DNA of 64,000 nucleotides. Origin: Marivivens aquimaris. GTDB taxonomy: Bacteria > Pseudomonadota > Alphaproteobacteria > Rhodobacterales > Rhodobacteraceae. The position numbers and the translations under genes were made by a program. Below the pieces are notes generated by a model. The model was given only the letters and a program-made list of their open reading frames with translations. It did not search any database and had not been told where the DNA came from. The stretch lies in contig NZ_JADBGB010000001.1 in assembly GCF_015220045.1 (NCBI RefSeq), positions 2,783,001 through 2,847,000 on the forward strand. The letters are read 5' to 3'. This document shows positions 8,194 to 18,243 of the stretch, piece after piece. Position 1 is the stretch's first letter. The number at the start of each line of letters is the position of its first letter.

Positions 8194-9323
8194 CGGCTGA
8201 CTGGCTCACATCCGAACGCTCGCAAACGGTGTGCCGTATGCTGACGGATGCAGGCTATCAGGCGTTTTTCGTGGGCGGCTGCGTGCGGAATGCGCTGATC
8301 GGCGCGCCTGTGTCCGACCTCGATGTTTGCACCAGTGCATTGCCTGAAAAGACTCTAACACTGGCGAAAAAGGCCGGTTTGAAAGCCATTCCGACAGGCA
8401 TCGACCACGGCACGATCACCGTCATCTCGGGCGGTGAGCCGTACGAGATCACCACGTTCCGCCAAGACGTCGAAACTGACGGTCGGCACGCGGTCGTGGC
8501 GTTTGCTGACAATATCGAGGACGACGCAAAGCGTCGCGACTTCACGATGAACGCGCTCTACGCCGCACCGGACGGGACCATTATCGACCCTGTCGGCGGC
8601 ATTCCCGATCTCGAAGCGCGGCACGTCCGGTTTATCGGCAATGCGGACAAGCGCATCCGCGAGGACTACCTCCGCATCCTTCGGTTTTTCCGGTTTACCG
8701 CGTGGTACGGCGACCCTGAGATCGGGATCGACGCCGATGGCCTTGCTGCTTGCGCAGAGAATATCGACGGGCTGGAGGCTCTTTCAGCAGAGCGTATCGG
8801 CGCGGAGATGAAAAAACTGCTCAGCGCCCCCGATCCTGCGCCTGCGCTGGCGGCGATGCAAAGTTGCGGTGCGCTCAACGCGATCCTGCCAGGGGCAACC
8901 GCTCAGCCGCTTGCCGTGCTGGTCCATCTGGAAGGGGGGACCGCGCCTGACGCGATGCGCCGTCTTGCCACTATCGGCGGGAAAGAAGCTGTCGAACGGC
9001 TCCGTTTGTCGAACGCTGAGGCAAAGAAACTGGAGATAATTCGGGCTGGATTAGGGACTGATATCGACGAACTCGGCTACCGTTTCAAGGAAACCGCCGT
9101 CGATACATACCTCGTGCGGCAAGCGTTGATGGGGCAGCCCTTTGATCTTGATGAACTCGCCGACATCCAGCACGCGACCCGTCAGGTATTTCCAGTAAAA
9201 GCTGCCGATCTCATGCCGGAATACCAAGGACCAGCCCTCGGCCAGCGCCTCCGCGAGCTTGAGGAACGTTGGATCAAATCGGGCTTCACCCTCTCCGCGG
9301 CAGAACTGTGCGAACGTGACTAA
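8184..9323 (+). CDS. CCA tRNA nucleotidyltransferase / poly(A) polymerase family protein
   Basis: 379 aa. It shows the class II nucleotidyltransferase head: FVGGCVRNALIG (about 29-40) and the metal-binding DLD (Asp45, Asp47), then DFTMNALYAAPDG and RIREDYLRILRFFRF, the hallmarks of CCA-adding enzymes. In alphaproteobacteria this single gene usually supplies tRNA 3'-CCA addition or repair, although sequence alone does not fully separate it from poly(A) polymerase. The ATG at 8184 overlaps the preceding Nudix gene by 10 bp. Confidence 0.87.
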   Translation: MRITADWLTSERSQTVCRMLTDAGYQAFFVGGCVRNALIGAPVSDLDVCTSALPEKTLTLAKKAGLKAIPTGIDHGTITVISGGEPYEITTFRQDVETDGRHAVVAFADNIEDDAKRRDFTMNALYAAPDGTIIDPVGGIPDLEARHVRFIGNADKRIREDYLRILRFFRFTAWYGDPEIGIDADGLAACAENIDGLEALSAERIGAEMKKLLSAPDPAPALAAMQSCGALNAILPGATAQPLAVLVHLEGGTAPDAMRRLATIGGKEAVERLRLSNAEAKKLEIIRAGLGTDIDELGYRFKETAVDTYLVRQALMGQPFDLDELADIQHATRQVFPVKAADLMPEYQGPALGQRLRELEERWIKSGFTLSAAELCERD

Positions 9324-9373
9324 TTCCCCTCGCGAGGCGCCGCGCTATGTTGCGGCATATTCGAGAGGCCGCC

Positions 9374-11206
9374 GTGTTCAAATTTTTCGAGGGATTGGTC
9401 GATCCCTACAGCAATTACCAAGAAAACGACAATCCGCCGCAGAAGCTCTGGCCGTTCCTGCGGTCATTTGCGTATGAATTCCGCTGGGTCTTCGCGATTA
9501 CGGGCATCCTGTCAGTCTGTATCGCGTTTTTCGAGGTTTGGCTGATCTCCTACATGGGGCGTCTGATCGACCTGCTCGATGGCGAACCGATCGAGGTCTG
9601 GGGCAGCCACGCCGCCGAATTCATCATCGTTGCAATCGTCATCCTGACCCTGCGCCCGATCATTTACGTCGCGCAGTTTGCGCTGTTGAACAACACGATC
9701 CTCGTGAATTTCCCGACCATGATCCGGTATCGCGCGCACCGCCACGTGCTGCGCCAATCCATCGGCTGGTTCGAAAATGACTTCGCTGGACGGATCGCGA
9801 ACCGCATCATGCAAGCGCCGCCCGCAGCGGGTGAGGTCGCGTTCCAGACCTTCGACGCCATGACTTTTGCTGTCGCCTATGTCATCGGTGCGGCCTATCT
9901 GTTGGCCGATGCCGACGCGCGGTTGCTCATTCCGCTGTCGTTCTGGCTGTTCCCCTACATCGCGCTGCTGGTGTGGGTTGTGAAACGTGCCGGACCCGCG
10001 GCCGAAGCGTCATCGAATTCGCGCAGCCGCGTGACGGCGCGGGTTGTCGACAGTTACACCAACATCCACTCGGTCAAGCTGTTCGCGCACCACGGCAAAG
10101 AGGTCGACTACGCCCAAGAAGCCATTGAGGACGCACGTCAGACCTTTATCCGCGAGATGCGCCTGCTGACGATCATGGACCTCGTTCTGATGGTGCTGAA
10201 CGGTCTGCTGATCGTCGGCGTTGTCGGTTTCGCGATGTATCTCTGGTTCGGCGCGCTGGCCTCGGTCGGTGTCGTCGCTGCGGCGACTGCACTTGCGCTG
10301 CGCCTCAATGCGATGAGCGGTTGGATCATGTGGGCGACGAGCAGTTTCTTCCGCGAGCTTGGCGTTGTGCGTGAGGGCATGATGACCATTTCGCAGCCGA
10401 TCACGCTAACCGATAAGCCGACGTCGCAGACGCTGTCGGCGGGCAAGGGTGAGATCACCCTTCAAGGCCTGAGCCACCACTACGGACGTAAAACCGGCGG
10501 CCTCGACAATATCGACCTTATTGTGAAACCGGGCGAAAAGGTTGGCCTTGTTGGGCGCTCCGGTGCAGGTAAATCGACTCTACTCAAGCTGCTTTTGCGG
10601 TTTTACGATGCCGAAAGCGGGTGCATTCTGATCGACGGGCAGGACATCTCCGAGGTGTCGCAGGACAGTTTGCGCCAGACTATAGGCATGGTTCAGCAGG
10701 ATAACTCGCTACTGCACCGCTCGGTACGCGAAAACATCCTCTATGGCCGTCCTGATGCCACCGAGGACGATATGATCCGCGCAACGAAAGAGGCGCAGGC
10801 GCATGACTTCATCCTAGATCTGGAGGATGCTGAGGGCAACAAGGGCTACGATGCCCGCGTGGGTGAGCGCGGCGTGAAACTGTCCGGCGGCCAGCGTCAG
10901 CGTATCGCGATTGCGCGTGTTCTGCTGAAGGACGCGCCGATCCTTTTACTGGACGAGGCGACCTCCGCCCTCGATTCCGAGGTCGAGGCGGCCATCCAGG
11001 ACACCCTTTATGGCCTTATGGAGGGCAAAACGGTTATCGCCATCGCACACCGCCTTTCGACGATTGCACAGATGGACCGGATCGTCGTGATGGACCAAGG
11101 CCGCGTGGTCGAGGACGGATCGCACGACGAACTGCTGGCGCGGGGCGGCATCTATGCGCGTCTGTGGCAGCACCAATCGGGCGGGTTCATCGGAGAAAGC
11201 GCATGA
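9374..11206 (+). CDS. ABC exporter half-transporter (fused permease and ATPase), first of a pair
   Basis: 610 aa. An N-terminal ABC type-1 membrane domain of about six helices (residues about 30-320) is fused to an ATPase domain with Walker A GRSGAGKSTLL near 391, signature LSGGQRQRIAIAR near 502 and Walker B ILLLDEATSAL near 523, all canonical. The GTG at 9374 (product MFKFFEGLVDPYSNYQE) has GAGAGG five bases upstream and fits the family better than the ATG at 9347. Its stop overlaps the next half-transporter start in ATGA, which suggests equal synthesis and a heterodimer. The substrate is unknown. Confidence 0.88.
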   Translation: MFKFFEGLVDPYSNYQENDNPPQKLWPFLRSFAYEFRWVFAITGILSVCIAFFEVWLISYMGRLIDLLDGEPIEVWGSHAAEFIIVAIVILTLRPIIYVAQFALLNNTILVNFPTMIRYRAHRHVLRQSIGWFENDFAGRIANRIMQAPPAAGEVAFQTFDAMTFAVAYVIGAAYLLADADARLLIPLSFWLFPYIALLVWVVKRAGPAAEASSNSRSRVTARVVDSYTNIHSVKLFAHHGKEVDYAQEAIEDARQTFIREMRLLTIMDLVLMVLNGLLIVGVVGFAMYLWFGALASVGVVAAATALALRLNAMSGWIMWATSSFFRELGVVREGMMTISQPITLTDKPTSQTLSAGKGEITLQGLSHHYGRKTGGLDNIDLIVKPGEKVGLVGRSGAGKSTLLKLLLRFYDAESGCILIDGQDISEVSQDSLRQTIGMVQQDNSLLHRSVRENILYGRPDATEDDMIRATKEAQAHDFILDLEDAEGNKGYDARVGERGVKLSGGQRQRIAIARVLLKDAPILLLDEATSALDSEVEAAIQDTLYGLMEGKTVIAIAHRLSTIAQMDRIVVMDQGRVVEDGSHDELLARGGIYARLWQHQSGGFIGESA

Positions 11207-13023
11207 AGCTTGTCGACCTGATCCGCCCGTTCCGCCGTGTCGACACGCCGCCGCCGAATACGCTCTGGCCGTTCATCTGGTGGTGTCTATCCGGTTCGTG
11301 GCCCGCGCTGACGATTGCTGCCATTGCCTGTTCGTTGGCCGGCTCGCTCGAGGTTGTGACGGCTTATCTGCTCGGCGCAGTGCTCGATGCGACCTCGGGC
11401 ACGGCAGAGGGATTCTGGCAGGACCAATGGCCGCTCGCCGTGGTGTTCATCGTTTTCTACATCGTCCTGCGGCCGATCATCTTCGGCGTCTCCGCGCTGT
11501 CTAACAGCATCATCGTCCAGCCCAACGTCGGCCCGCAGATCCTCTCGCGTCTGCATCGCTGGACGATGGGTCATTCGGTGCGGTTCTTTGATGAGGACTT
11601 CGCGGGGCGTCTGACGCAGAAACAGATGCAGGTGTCAAACTCTGTCACCGAGCTGACGAGCGAATTTCTCAACACCATCTGCTTCGCCATCGCGTCGGTC
11701 GTGGGCGCGCTGATCCTCGTCCTTGGCGTCGACATCTGGATGGCGGTCGGGCTGCTTGCGTGGTTTGTGGCCTATATCCTGATGATCTCGTGGTTTATTC
11801 CGCGGGTCCGCCTGCGGGCCAAAGCACGGGCGAATGCGCGGGCGGCGATCACGGGGCAGGTTGTGGACACGTTTACCAACATCCGCACCGTGAAGCTCTT
11901 TGCCCACGATGATTTCGAAGACGCCGTCGCGCTGGACGCCATGAACGAATTCCGTAATCGCGCGGTGGAGTTCGGGCGCGTAGCGGTTGCCTTCCGTCTG
12001 GCGCTGATGACGATCGCTGGCGTGGTGCCCGTCATGCTGATCGGCGGCACGGTTTACATGTGGACGCTGGGGAGCGCGACGGCAGGCGATATCGCCGCGA
12101 CAGGCGCGATTGCGCTGCGTTTGTCTCACATGACGGGCTGGGTGAGCTTCACACTGATGGGCATGTATGGCCATCTGGGTGAGGCAGAGGACGGTATGAA
12201 AACCCTCACGCCTGCGCATGACCTGACCGACGATGCAAACGCGGCAGAGCTTGTGGTGCCGCGCGGTGAGATCAAATTCGACGATGTCACCTTTGCTTAC
12301 GGCGAACGGAACGGCGGTGTGCGTGACATCGCCCTCACGATTCAGCCGAGCCAAAAGGTCGGGATCGTTGGCGCATCGGGTGCGGGCAAATCGACGCTCG
12401 TGTCGCTGTTGCTGCGCCTTTATGACACCGAACAGGGCCGCGTGCAGATTGACGGGCAGAACGTTTCGAACGTCACGCAGGTCAGCCTCCGCCGTCATAT
12501 CGGCATGGTCACGCAGGACACGTCGATGTTTAACCGTTCCGCCATGGACAACATCCGCTACGGGCGTCCCGATGCAACGGATGCAGAGGTGATGGAGGCC
12601 GCGCGCAAGGCCGAGGCGCATACCTTTATTCCCGACCTTCGCGATGCACGCGGACGGACCGGCTATGACGCGTTTCTAGGCGAGCGTGGCGTGAAACTCT
12701 CAGGTGGCCAGCGTCAACGTATCGCGATTGCGCGCACGATCCTTAAGGACGCACCGATCCTCGTTCTGGACGAAGCGACCTCCGCGCTCGACTCCGAAGT
12801 CGAAGCTGCCATTCAGGAAAGCCTCGATCAGGTGATGGAGGGCAAGACTGTCCTCGCCATCGCGCACCGTCTTTCGACCATTGCGCGGATGGACCGGATC
12901 ATTGTGATGGAGGGTGGGCGCATCGTTGAGGACGGCACCCACGACGATCTGCTGGCACGAGGTGGCATCTATGCGCGGTACTGGGTGCGGCAGTCGGGCG
13001 GCTTTATCGGTACAGACGACTAG
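11203..13023 (+). CDS. ABC exporter half-transporter (fused permease and ATPase), second of a pair
   Basis: 606 aa, same architecture as its upstream partner: a type-1 membrane domain (about 25-315) and an ATPase with Walker A GASGAGKSTLV near 388, LSGGQRQRIAIAR near 499 and Walker B ILVLDEATSALD near 519. Both partners keep consensus ATP-site residues, unlike many heterodimeric exporters in which one site is degenerate. The two proteins are clearly paralogous, especially in the last 200 residues. The ATG at 11203 overlaps the previous stop by four bases. I cannot infer the cargo. Confidence 0.88.
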   Translation: MKLVDLIRPFRRVDTPPPNTLWPFIWWCLSGSWPALTIAAIACSLAGSLEVVTAYLLGAVLDATSGTAEGFWQDQWPLAVVFIVFYIVLRPIIFGVSALSNSIIVQPNVGPQILSRLHRWTMGHSVRFFDEDFAGRLTQKQMQVSNSVTELTSEFLNTICFAIASVVGALILVLGVDIWMAVGLLAWFVAYILMISWFIPRVRLRAKARANARAAITGQVVDTFTNIRTVKLFAHDDFEDAVALDAMNEFRNRAVEFGRVAVAFRLALMTIAGVVPVMLIGGTVYMWTLGSATAGDIAATGAIALRLSHMTGWVSFTLMGMYGHLGEAEDGMKTLTPAHDLTDDANAAELVVPRGEIKFDDVTFAYGERNGGVRDIALTIQPSQKVGIVGASGAGKSTLVSLLLRLYDTEQGRVQIDGQNVSNVTQVSLRRHIGMVTQDTSMFNRSAMDNIRYGRPDATDAEVMEAARKAEAHTFIPDLRDARGRTGYDAFLGERGVKLSGGQRQRIAIARTILKDAPILVLDEATSALDSEVEAAIQESLDQVMEGKTVLAIAHRLSTIARMDRIIVMEGGRIVEDGTHDDLLARGGIYARYWVRQSGGFIGTDD

Positions 13024-13065
13024 GGCCGCTGGCGCGGGTCAACGCTTCGCTGTAAAAGCGCTCCC

Positions 13066-14259
13066 ATGAAAATCGAAAGCATCACACACCTTGGTATGGG
13101 CCGCGCCGAAGACGGCACGCTCGTTCCGCGCGTTCTGCCTGGCGAAACCGTCGAACTGACCGACGATGGCGCCCGAGTTCTTGAACCGTCCGCAGACCGC
13201 GTCAGCCCACCGTGCCGTCATTTCAAAGCCTGCGGCGGCTGTGCGATGCAGCACGCCTCTGACAGATTCGTGGCTGAATGGAAGGCGTCGAACGTCGCTA
13301 AGTCATTGGCAGCGCATGGAATTGATGCGAATATACAGGGTGTAGATACATCACCCGCGAACTCCCGCCGCCGTGCGAAGTTCAGCGGTCGCCGCACGAA
13401 GAAGGCCGCGTTGGTCGGCTTTCATGCGCGCGCCTCGGATACGATTGTCGAGATCCCCGACTGTCAGCTGATTTCGCCTGCGCTCAAGGCGACGTTGCCC
13501 GCGCTGAACGAGTTGACCAAGATTGCCGGCAGCCGCAAAGGTGAAGTCGCGATGACAGTCACCGAAAGCTCCAGCGGTCCCGACATTCGTGTCGAGGCGG
13601 ATAAGGAGCTGACCGAGGAGCTGCGCATCGAACTGGCGCAGTGGGCGAATGCGCATGGCATTGCCCGTCTCGTGTGGCGCGACGAACCTGTGGTGACCAT
13701 CAATGTGCCGGTGCAGTCTTTTGACGGCATTCGCGTCCTCCCACCGCCGGGTGCGTTCTTGCAGGCGACGGTGCAGGGCGAAAATGCCCTCCAGTCCGCC
13801 GTGAAACAGATCCTCGGTAGGGCTGCCAAGGTTATCGACCTGTTCGCGGGTTCGGGCACGTTCAGCCTGCCGCTCGCCCGGAATGCCGAGGTTCACGCTG
13901 TGGAGGGCGAAAAGGCGATGATGGACGCGCTGGATCGTGGTTGGCGGGAAACACGTGGCCTCAAGCTGGTGACGACCGAAACGCGCGACCTGTTCCGCCG
14001 CCCGATGCTGCCTGACGAGCTCGACAAATTTGACGCTGCTGTCATCGACCCGCCGCGCGCAGGTGCCGAGGCGCAGATCGCAGAGATCGCCTCGTCGAAG
14101 CTGAAGACTGTCGCGATGGTGTCCTGTAATCCCGTGACCTTTGCCCGTGACGCCCGCACGCTGATCGACGCTGGCTTCGAGATGGGTCCGGTAACCGTTG
14201 TGGACCAGTTCAGGTGGTCTCCACATACGGAGGTCGTCTGTGCGTTCACTCGTCAGTGA
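13066..14259 (+). CDS. RumA/TrmA-type class I SAM-dependent RNA 5-methyluridine methyltransferase
   Basis: 397 aa. The N-terminal part has a [4Fe-4S] cysteine set (Cys50, Cys56 and Cys59 in CRHFKACGGC, and Cys133 in PDCQL), typical of the RlmC/RlmD group. The C-terminal part is the SAM domain (VIDLFAGSGTFSLPLA), with the DPPRAG motif and the catalytic nucleophile Cys354 in VSCNP. It should methylate C5 of a uridine in 23S rRNA; whether the site matches E. coli RlmC or RlmD cannot be decided here. The short N-terminal region is reduced compared with a full TRAM domain. Start ATG 13066, 42 bp after the ABC exporter. Confidence 0.86.
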   Translation: MKIESITHLGMGRAEDGTLVPRVLPGETVELTDDGARVLEPSADRVSPPCRHFKACGGCAMQHASDRFVAEWKASNVAKSLAAHGIDANIQGVDTSPANSRRRAKFSGRRTKKAALVGFHARASDTIVEIPDCQLISPALKATLPALNELTKIAGSRKGEVAMTVTESSSGPDIRVEADKELTEELRIELAQWANAHGIARLVWRDEPVVTINVPVQSFDGIRVLPPPGAFLQATVQGENALQSAVKQILGRAAKVIDLFAGSGTFSLPLARNAEVHAVEGEKAMMDALDRGWRETRGLKLVTTETRDLFRRPMLPDELDKFDAAVIDPPRAGAEAQIAEIASSKLKTVAMVSCNPVTFARDARTLIDAGFEMGPVTVVDQFRWSPHTEVVCAFTRQ

Positions 14260-14341
14260 TGACCTATCGGACAGGTAGAACAGAACACGCTTTTCTTGTA
14301 CGGTGGCTCCAATAAAAGCCATCAAGGCGAGGCAGTGAGCA

Positions 14342-14848
14342 ATGTTTATCCGTAGCGTTTTTGCGCTTGGCGCGGCAGCGGCGTTATCCGCTTGTGCAGC
14401 GTCCAATCCCGCAGACAAAAAATTCCTGACCTATAATGGGCCGGAAGTAACCAGTGTTTATATCGATAAGAGCGATCGCGCGATGTACCTGCTTCACAAC
14501 GAAGAGGTGCTGAAAACTTATCAGTTCGGTCTGGGATTCGCGCCCGAGGGTCACAAAGAATTCGAAGGCGACGGACGTACGCCCGAAGGTGGCTATTGGA
14601 TCGATTGGCACAATCCCAACAGCAATTACCACCTGTCGCTGCGGGTTTCGTACCCGAATCCGACCGACATGGCGCGCGCTGCCAGCATGGGCCGTAGTCC
14701 CGGTGGCAACATCTTCATCCATGGCACACCGACCGGAGTCGATTCGACCTCCGACTGGACTGCCGGATGCATCGCGGTCACGAACGAAGAAATCGAAGAA
14801 ATCTACGCGATGGTGAAGGCGCCGACGCCGATCTACATCATGCCATAA
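14342..14848 (+). CDS. L,D-transpeptidase family lipoprotein (YkuD domain)
   Basis: 168 aa. A hydrophobic leader ends in the lipobox LSAC (Cys18), so a lipoprotein is likely. The YkuD catalytic pattern is present as FIHGTP (His127) and DWTAGCIAV (Cys143), the expected His and nucleophilic Cys. Such enzymes cross-link peptidoglycan or attach proteins to it in the periplasm. The gene is one of three small envelope genes here, together with the CAP protein (-) and a second YkuD protein at 15544. It is closer to the compact YafK-like group than to LdtD-type enzymes. Confidence 0.82.
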   Translation: MFIRSVFALGAAAALSACAASNPADKKFLTYNGPEVTSVYIDKSDRAMYLLHNEEVLKTYQFGLGFAPEGHKEFEGDGRTPEGGYWIDWHNPNSNYHLSLRVSYPNPTDMARAASMGRSPGGNIFIHGTPTGVDSTSDWTAGCIAVTNEEIEEIYAMVKAPTPIYIMP

Positions 14849-14854
14849 CAGGCA

Positions 14855-15370
14855 TCAGCGGCGGCCGGTCACCATAGTCCACCAGATCTTGCCGCCGCGT
14901 TCCTGAAAGAAGTCGAAGCCCAGTTCGTTGGCCGTCGGGTCGAGAATCACCGAGCGGGTGTCTTCCTTCTGAAGCCAGCTTGCGAGCGTCTGAAGTTCGG
15001 TCTCGTAGGTTTCCGAGATATTCTCGCCCATAATGCGACCCGAATAGCCCACACGTCGACCGCGATCGAGCGGGGATGAGCCGTCAGAACCGAAGTGCCA
15101 CGGACGATTCTGCACGGCCATGTCGCGCGAGTGAGTCGCTGCGGCAGCATTAAGCTGGGCGTTGAGTTGCAGCGCGCCGCGTCCCGCGGTTTGGCGCATG
15201 GCGTTCACAGCATCGAGGAAACGGTACTGGATCGTCGCGGTATCGGCATCGGAGATGCGGTAAACCTGTGGCAGAGGCAGACCATCGGGACCGAGTCGCA
15301 CCTGCTTGGGCGGTTCACACGCCGCCAGAGCGGTTGCAGCCAGACCGAAAACCATAAAACGCCGATTCAT
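14855..15370 (-). CDS. CAP-domain (SCP/PR-1-like) lipoprotein
   Basis: 171 aa. A leader with lipobox ALAAC (Cys18) indicates a lipid-anchored envelope protein. The rest fits the bacterial CAP superfamily: FLDAVNAMRQTAGRGALQLN, THSRDMAVQNRPWHFGSDG with the conserved His-Ser/Asp segment, and GENIS. The biochemical function of bacterial CAP proteins is mostly unsettled. The ATG at 15370 has GGAGTC upstream, better than the ATG at 15382. It is convergent with the L,D-transpeptidase gene at 14342 (6 bp between stops) and divergent from the second one. Confidence 0.82.
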   Translation of the reverse strand: MNRRFMVFGLAATALAACEPPKQVRLGPDGLPLPQVYRISDADTATIQYRFLDAVNAMRQTAGRGALQLNAQLNAAAATHSRDMAVQNRPWHFGSDGSSPLDRGRRVGYSGRIMGENISETYETELQTLASWLQKEDTRSVILDPTANELGFDFFQERGGKIWWTMVTGRR

Positions 15371-15543
15371 AAGCGACTCCAAAAATTAGCTAAGCAACGC
15401 ATAGCGACTTGTTCGTATCGTTTCAAACGCGGGAAAGCGCCAGTTTCGTTCAACTCAAATCGCTGTGAATTGCAGGGAATGCACGCCAATAGTAAGTTAA
15501 GCGCAGAAACAGGCGGAGAGCAGCCGCCCGTGTGGAGTTTAGA

Positions 15544-16125
15544 ATGACCGATCAACTTACGCGTCGCGGCTTTGTTGCAGCCGCAGCCGCCCTCGCAGGG
15601 ACCGCTTCCTTCGGGCAAACCGAAAATTCGACCGAGGTCGAAGCCGATATCTCGCGCTCGGTCACGCATAACATTTCGAGCTTCCGTTCACTGGACTGGC
15701 AGCCGTACTTTACCGATCTGACCAACGGTGCAATTCTCGTGGATATTCAATCGCGTGCGCTGCATTTCTGGTCGCAGGATCAGAGCGTTTACAAGCTCTA
15801 CCCGACCTCTGTGCCGCTGACCGATGACCTTACCCGTAAGGGCCGTACGGAGATCACACGCAAGATCGTCGGGCCCGAATGGCGTCCGACTCCGTCGATG
15901 AAAGAGCGTAATCCCGAGTGGCCCGACTATATCGGCCCTGGTCCGGATAACCCGTTGGGTACGCACGCAATGTATCTGTCGTGGACCTACTACCGAATCC
16001 ACGGCACCCACGACACGCGCAAAATCGGTCGACGTTCGTCTAACGGCTGTATCGGCCTCTACAACGAGCACATTGCCGAACTTTTCAGCCTCTCAAATGT
16101 GGGCACACAGGTTCTGCTTATCTGA
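15544..16125 (+). CDS. L,D-transpeptidase (YkuD domain) with Tat-like leader
   Basis: 193 aa. The N-terminus has a twin-arginine-like motif (LTRRGFVAAAAALAGTASFG), suggesting Tat export. The YkuD signature is RIHGTHDTRKIG (His153) followed by SSNGCIGL (Cys169), complete for catalysis. It resembles the ErfK/YbiS type that makes 3-3 peptidoglycan cross-links or attaches lipoproteins. The ATG at 15544 has GGAG upstream; an ATG at 15532 overlaps that site. A strong bidirectional terminator follows at 16243. Confidence 0.86.
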   Translation: MTDQLTRRGFVAAAAALAGTASFGQTENSTEVEADISRSVTHNISSFRSLDWQPYFTDLTNGAILVDIQSRALHFWSQDQSVYKLYPTSVPLTDDLTRKGRTEITRKIVGPEWRPTPSMKERNPEWPDYIGPGPDNPLGTHAMYLSWTYYRIHGTHDTRKIGRRSSNGCIGLYNEHIAELFSLSNVGTQVLLI

Positions 16126-16242
16126 ACCAAACAAATATCACGCGGCGCTGGCAAAAACGTGAGCGATCGGGCACATTAGGGCCATCAGGTTGTCTGACTT
16201 GATGTGCCGTGCGCTGTCCTCAACAACAGGCTGCGGCAATTC

Positions 16243-16272
16243 AAAAAGCCGGTGGGGATCCACCGGCTTTTT
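16243..16272. terminator. Bidirectional terminator between the L,D-transpeptidase gene and hemH
   Basis: Perfect 13-bp stem AAAAAGCCGGTGG/CCACCGGCTTTTT with a GGAT loop. It has a T run on both strands and lies immediately beside the hemH stop codon (16274), so it can serve both convergent genes. Confidence 0.9.
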
Positions 16273-16273
16273 C

Positions 16274-17347
<1,074 letters not shown>

Positions 17348-17396
17348 ATTTCTCCGTCCCGTGAGTGCCGCGTACTTATGCTGAAGCTTCTACGTT

Positions 17397-18218
17397 TCAA
17401 TTATCCGATTGGTTCACCGGACCCTTTGCCGCATTCAGCGCCTCGGCCAGACTGAATTTCGCAGACCCCGGTCGCAGCGGTTTCTGCTGGCTTTCGTCAG
17501 GGGCCCAACCGGCGAGGAAGATCACCTCGAACGTTGCTGTAATCCTACCATTTTCGGTGCCGAAGTGCTGCTGGTAAAGGTCCGCCGCGGTTTCGAACAC
17601 CTCGCGGCGGGTCGGCGCGCGGTGGCGGGCGTTCAGAGCATTGGCCTCACCCATCGCCCGCAGGTCGCGCATCAGTGCCCACGCGTCCTGATAGCTGACG
17701 GTGAACGGCACGGCGTCAGCAACGGGCAGCGCGAGGTTGCACCGCTGGAGTAGGGCGCCCACATCGCGGATTTCACCCATCGGTGCGATGCGCGGTGACA
17801 GGCCACCGGTCACACGCGACTCCGCCTCGGCCAGAACGGTGCGCAGCTCGTGCAGAGTCTGACCGCCAAAGAGCGCGGCAAGGAACAGCCCGTCGGGGCG
17901 CAGTGCGCGATGGCTCTGGATGATCTGGCCCACAGGGTCATTCGCCCAGTGCAGCGCCATCGCATGAATGACCAGATCGCGGCTCTGCGGTTCCAGATCG
18001 AGCGTATCGTGATCGGCCACCTGTGCGGCATTGGGGAATTGGTCGCCCCAGAATTCAGGGTTACCCGAGACAACAGCAGCGTCGGTGAACGTCCTGTTAA
18101 CCTCGTTCAGTCTTTCATGAAATTCGTCGGCAACCGTTTCGAGCATGAAAGTTGCAGTCATACGCGCACGGTTGCGTGCGAGCGCCTGTCGGTCGGTAAG
18201 AAGCGGCTGGTTGTTCAT
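17397..18218 (-). CDS. NDUFAF5-like class I SAM-dependent methyltransferase
   Basis: 273 aa. It resembles the BioC/NDUFAF5 methyltransferase group. The C-terminal pattern YQDAWALMRDLRAMGEANAL, then ITATFEVIFLAGWAP and SQQKPLRPGSAK, is what I know from the alphaproteobacterial relatives of mitochondrial NDUFAF5, an assembly factor that modifies an arginine of a complex I subunit. The classical glycine-rich SAM motif I is poorly conserved here. The role in complex I is by analogy only. It is divergent from comF (25 bp between starts) and upstream of hemH. Confidence 0.75.
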   Translation of the reverse strand: MNNQPLLTDRQALARNRARMTATFMLETVADEFHERLNEVNRTFTDAAVVSGNPEFWGDQFPNAAQVADHDTLDLEPQSRDLVIHAMALHWANDPVGQIIQSHRALRPDGLFLAALFGGQTLHELRTVLAEAESRVTGGLSPRIAPMGEIRDVGALLQRCNLALPVADAVPFTVSYQDAWALMRDLRAMGEANALNARHRAPTRREVFETAADLYQQHFGTENGRITATFEVIFLAGWAPDESQQKPLRPGSAKFSLAEALNAAKGPVNQSDN

Positions 18219-18243
18219 AACTATGGTTTAGGGAAAGTCGTCC

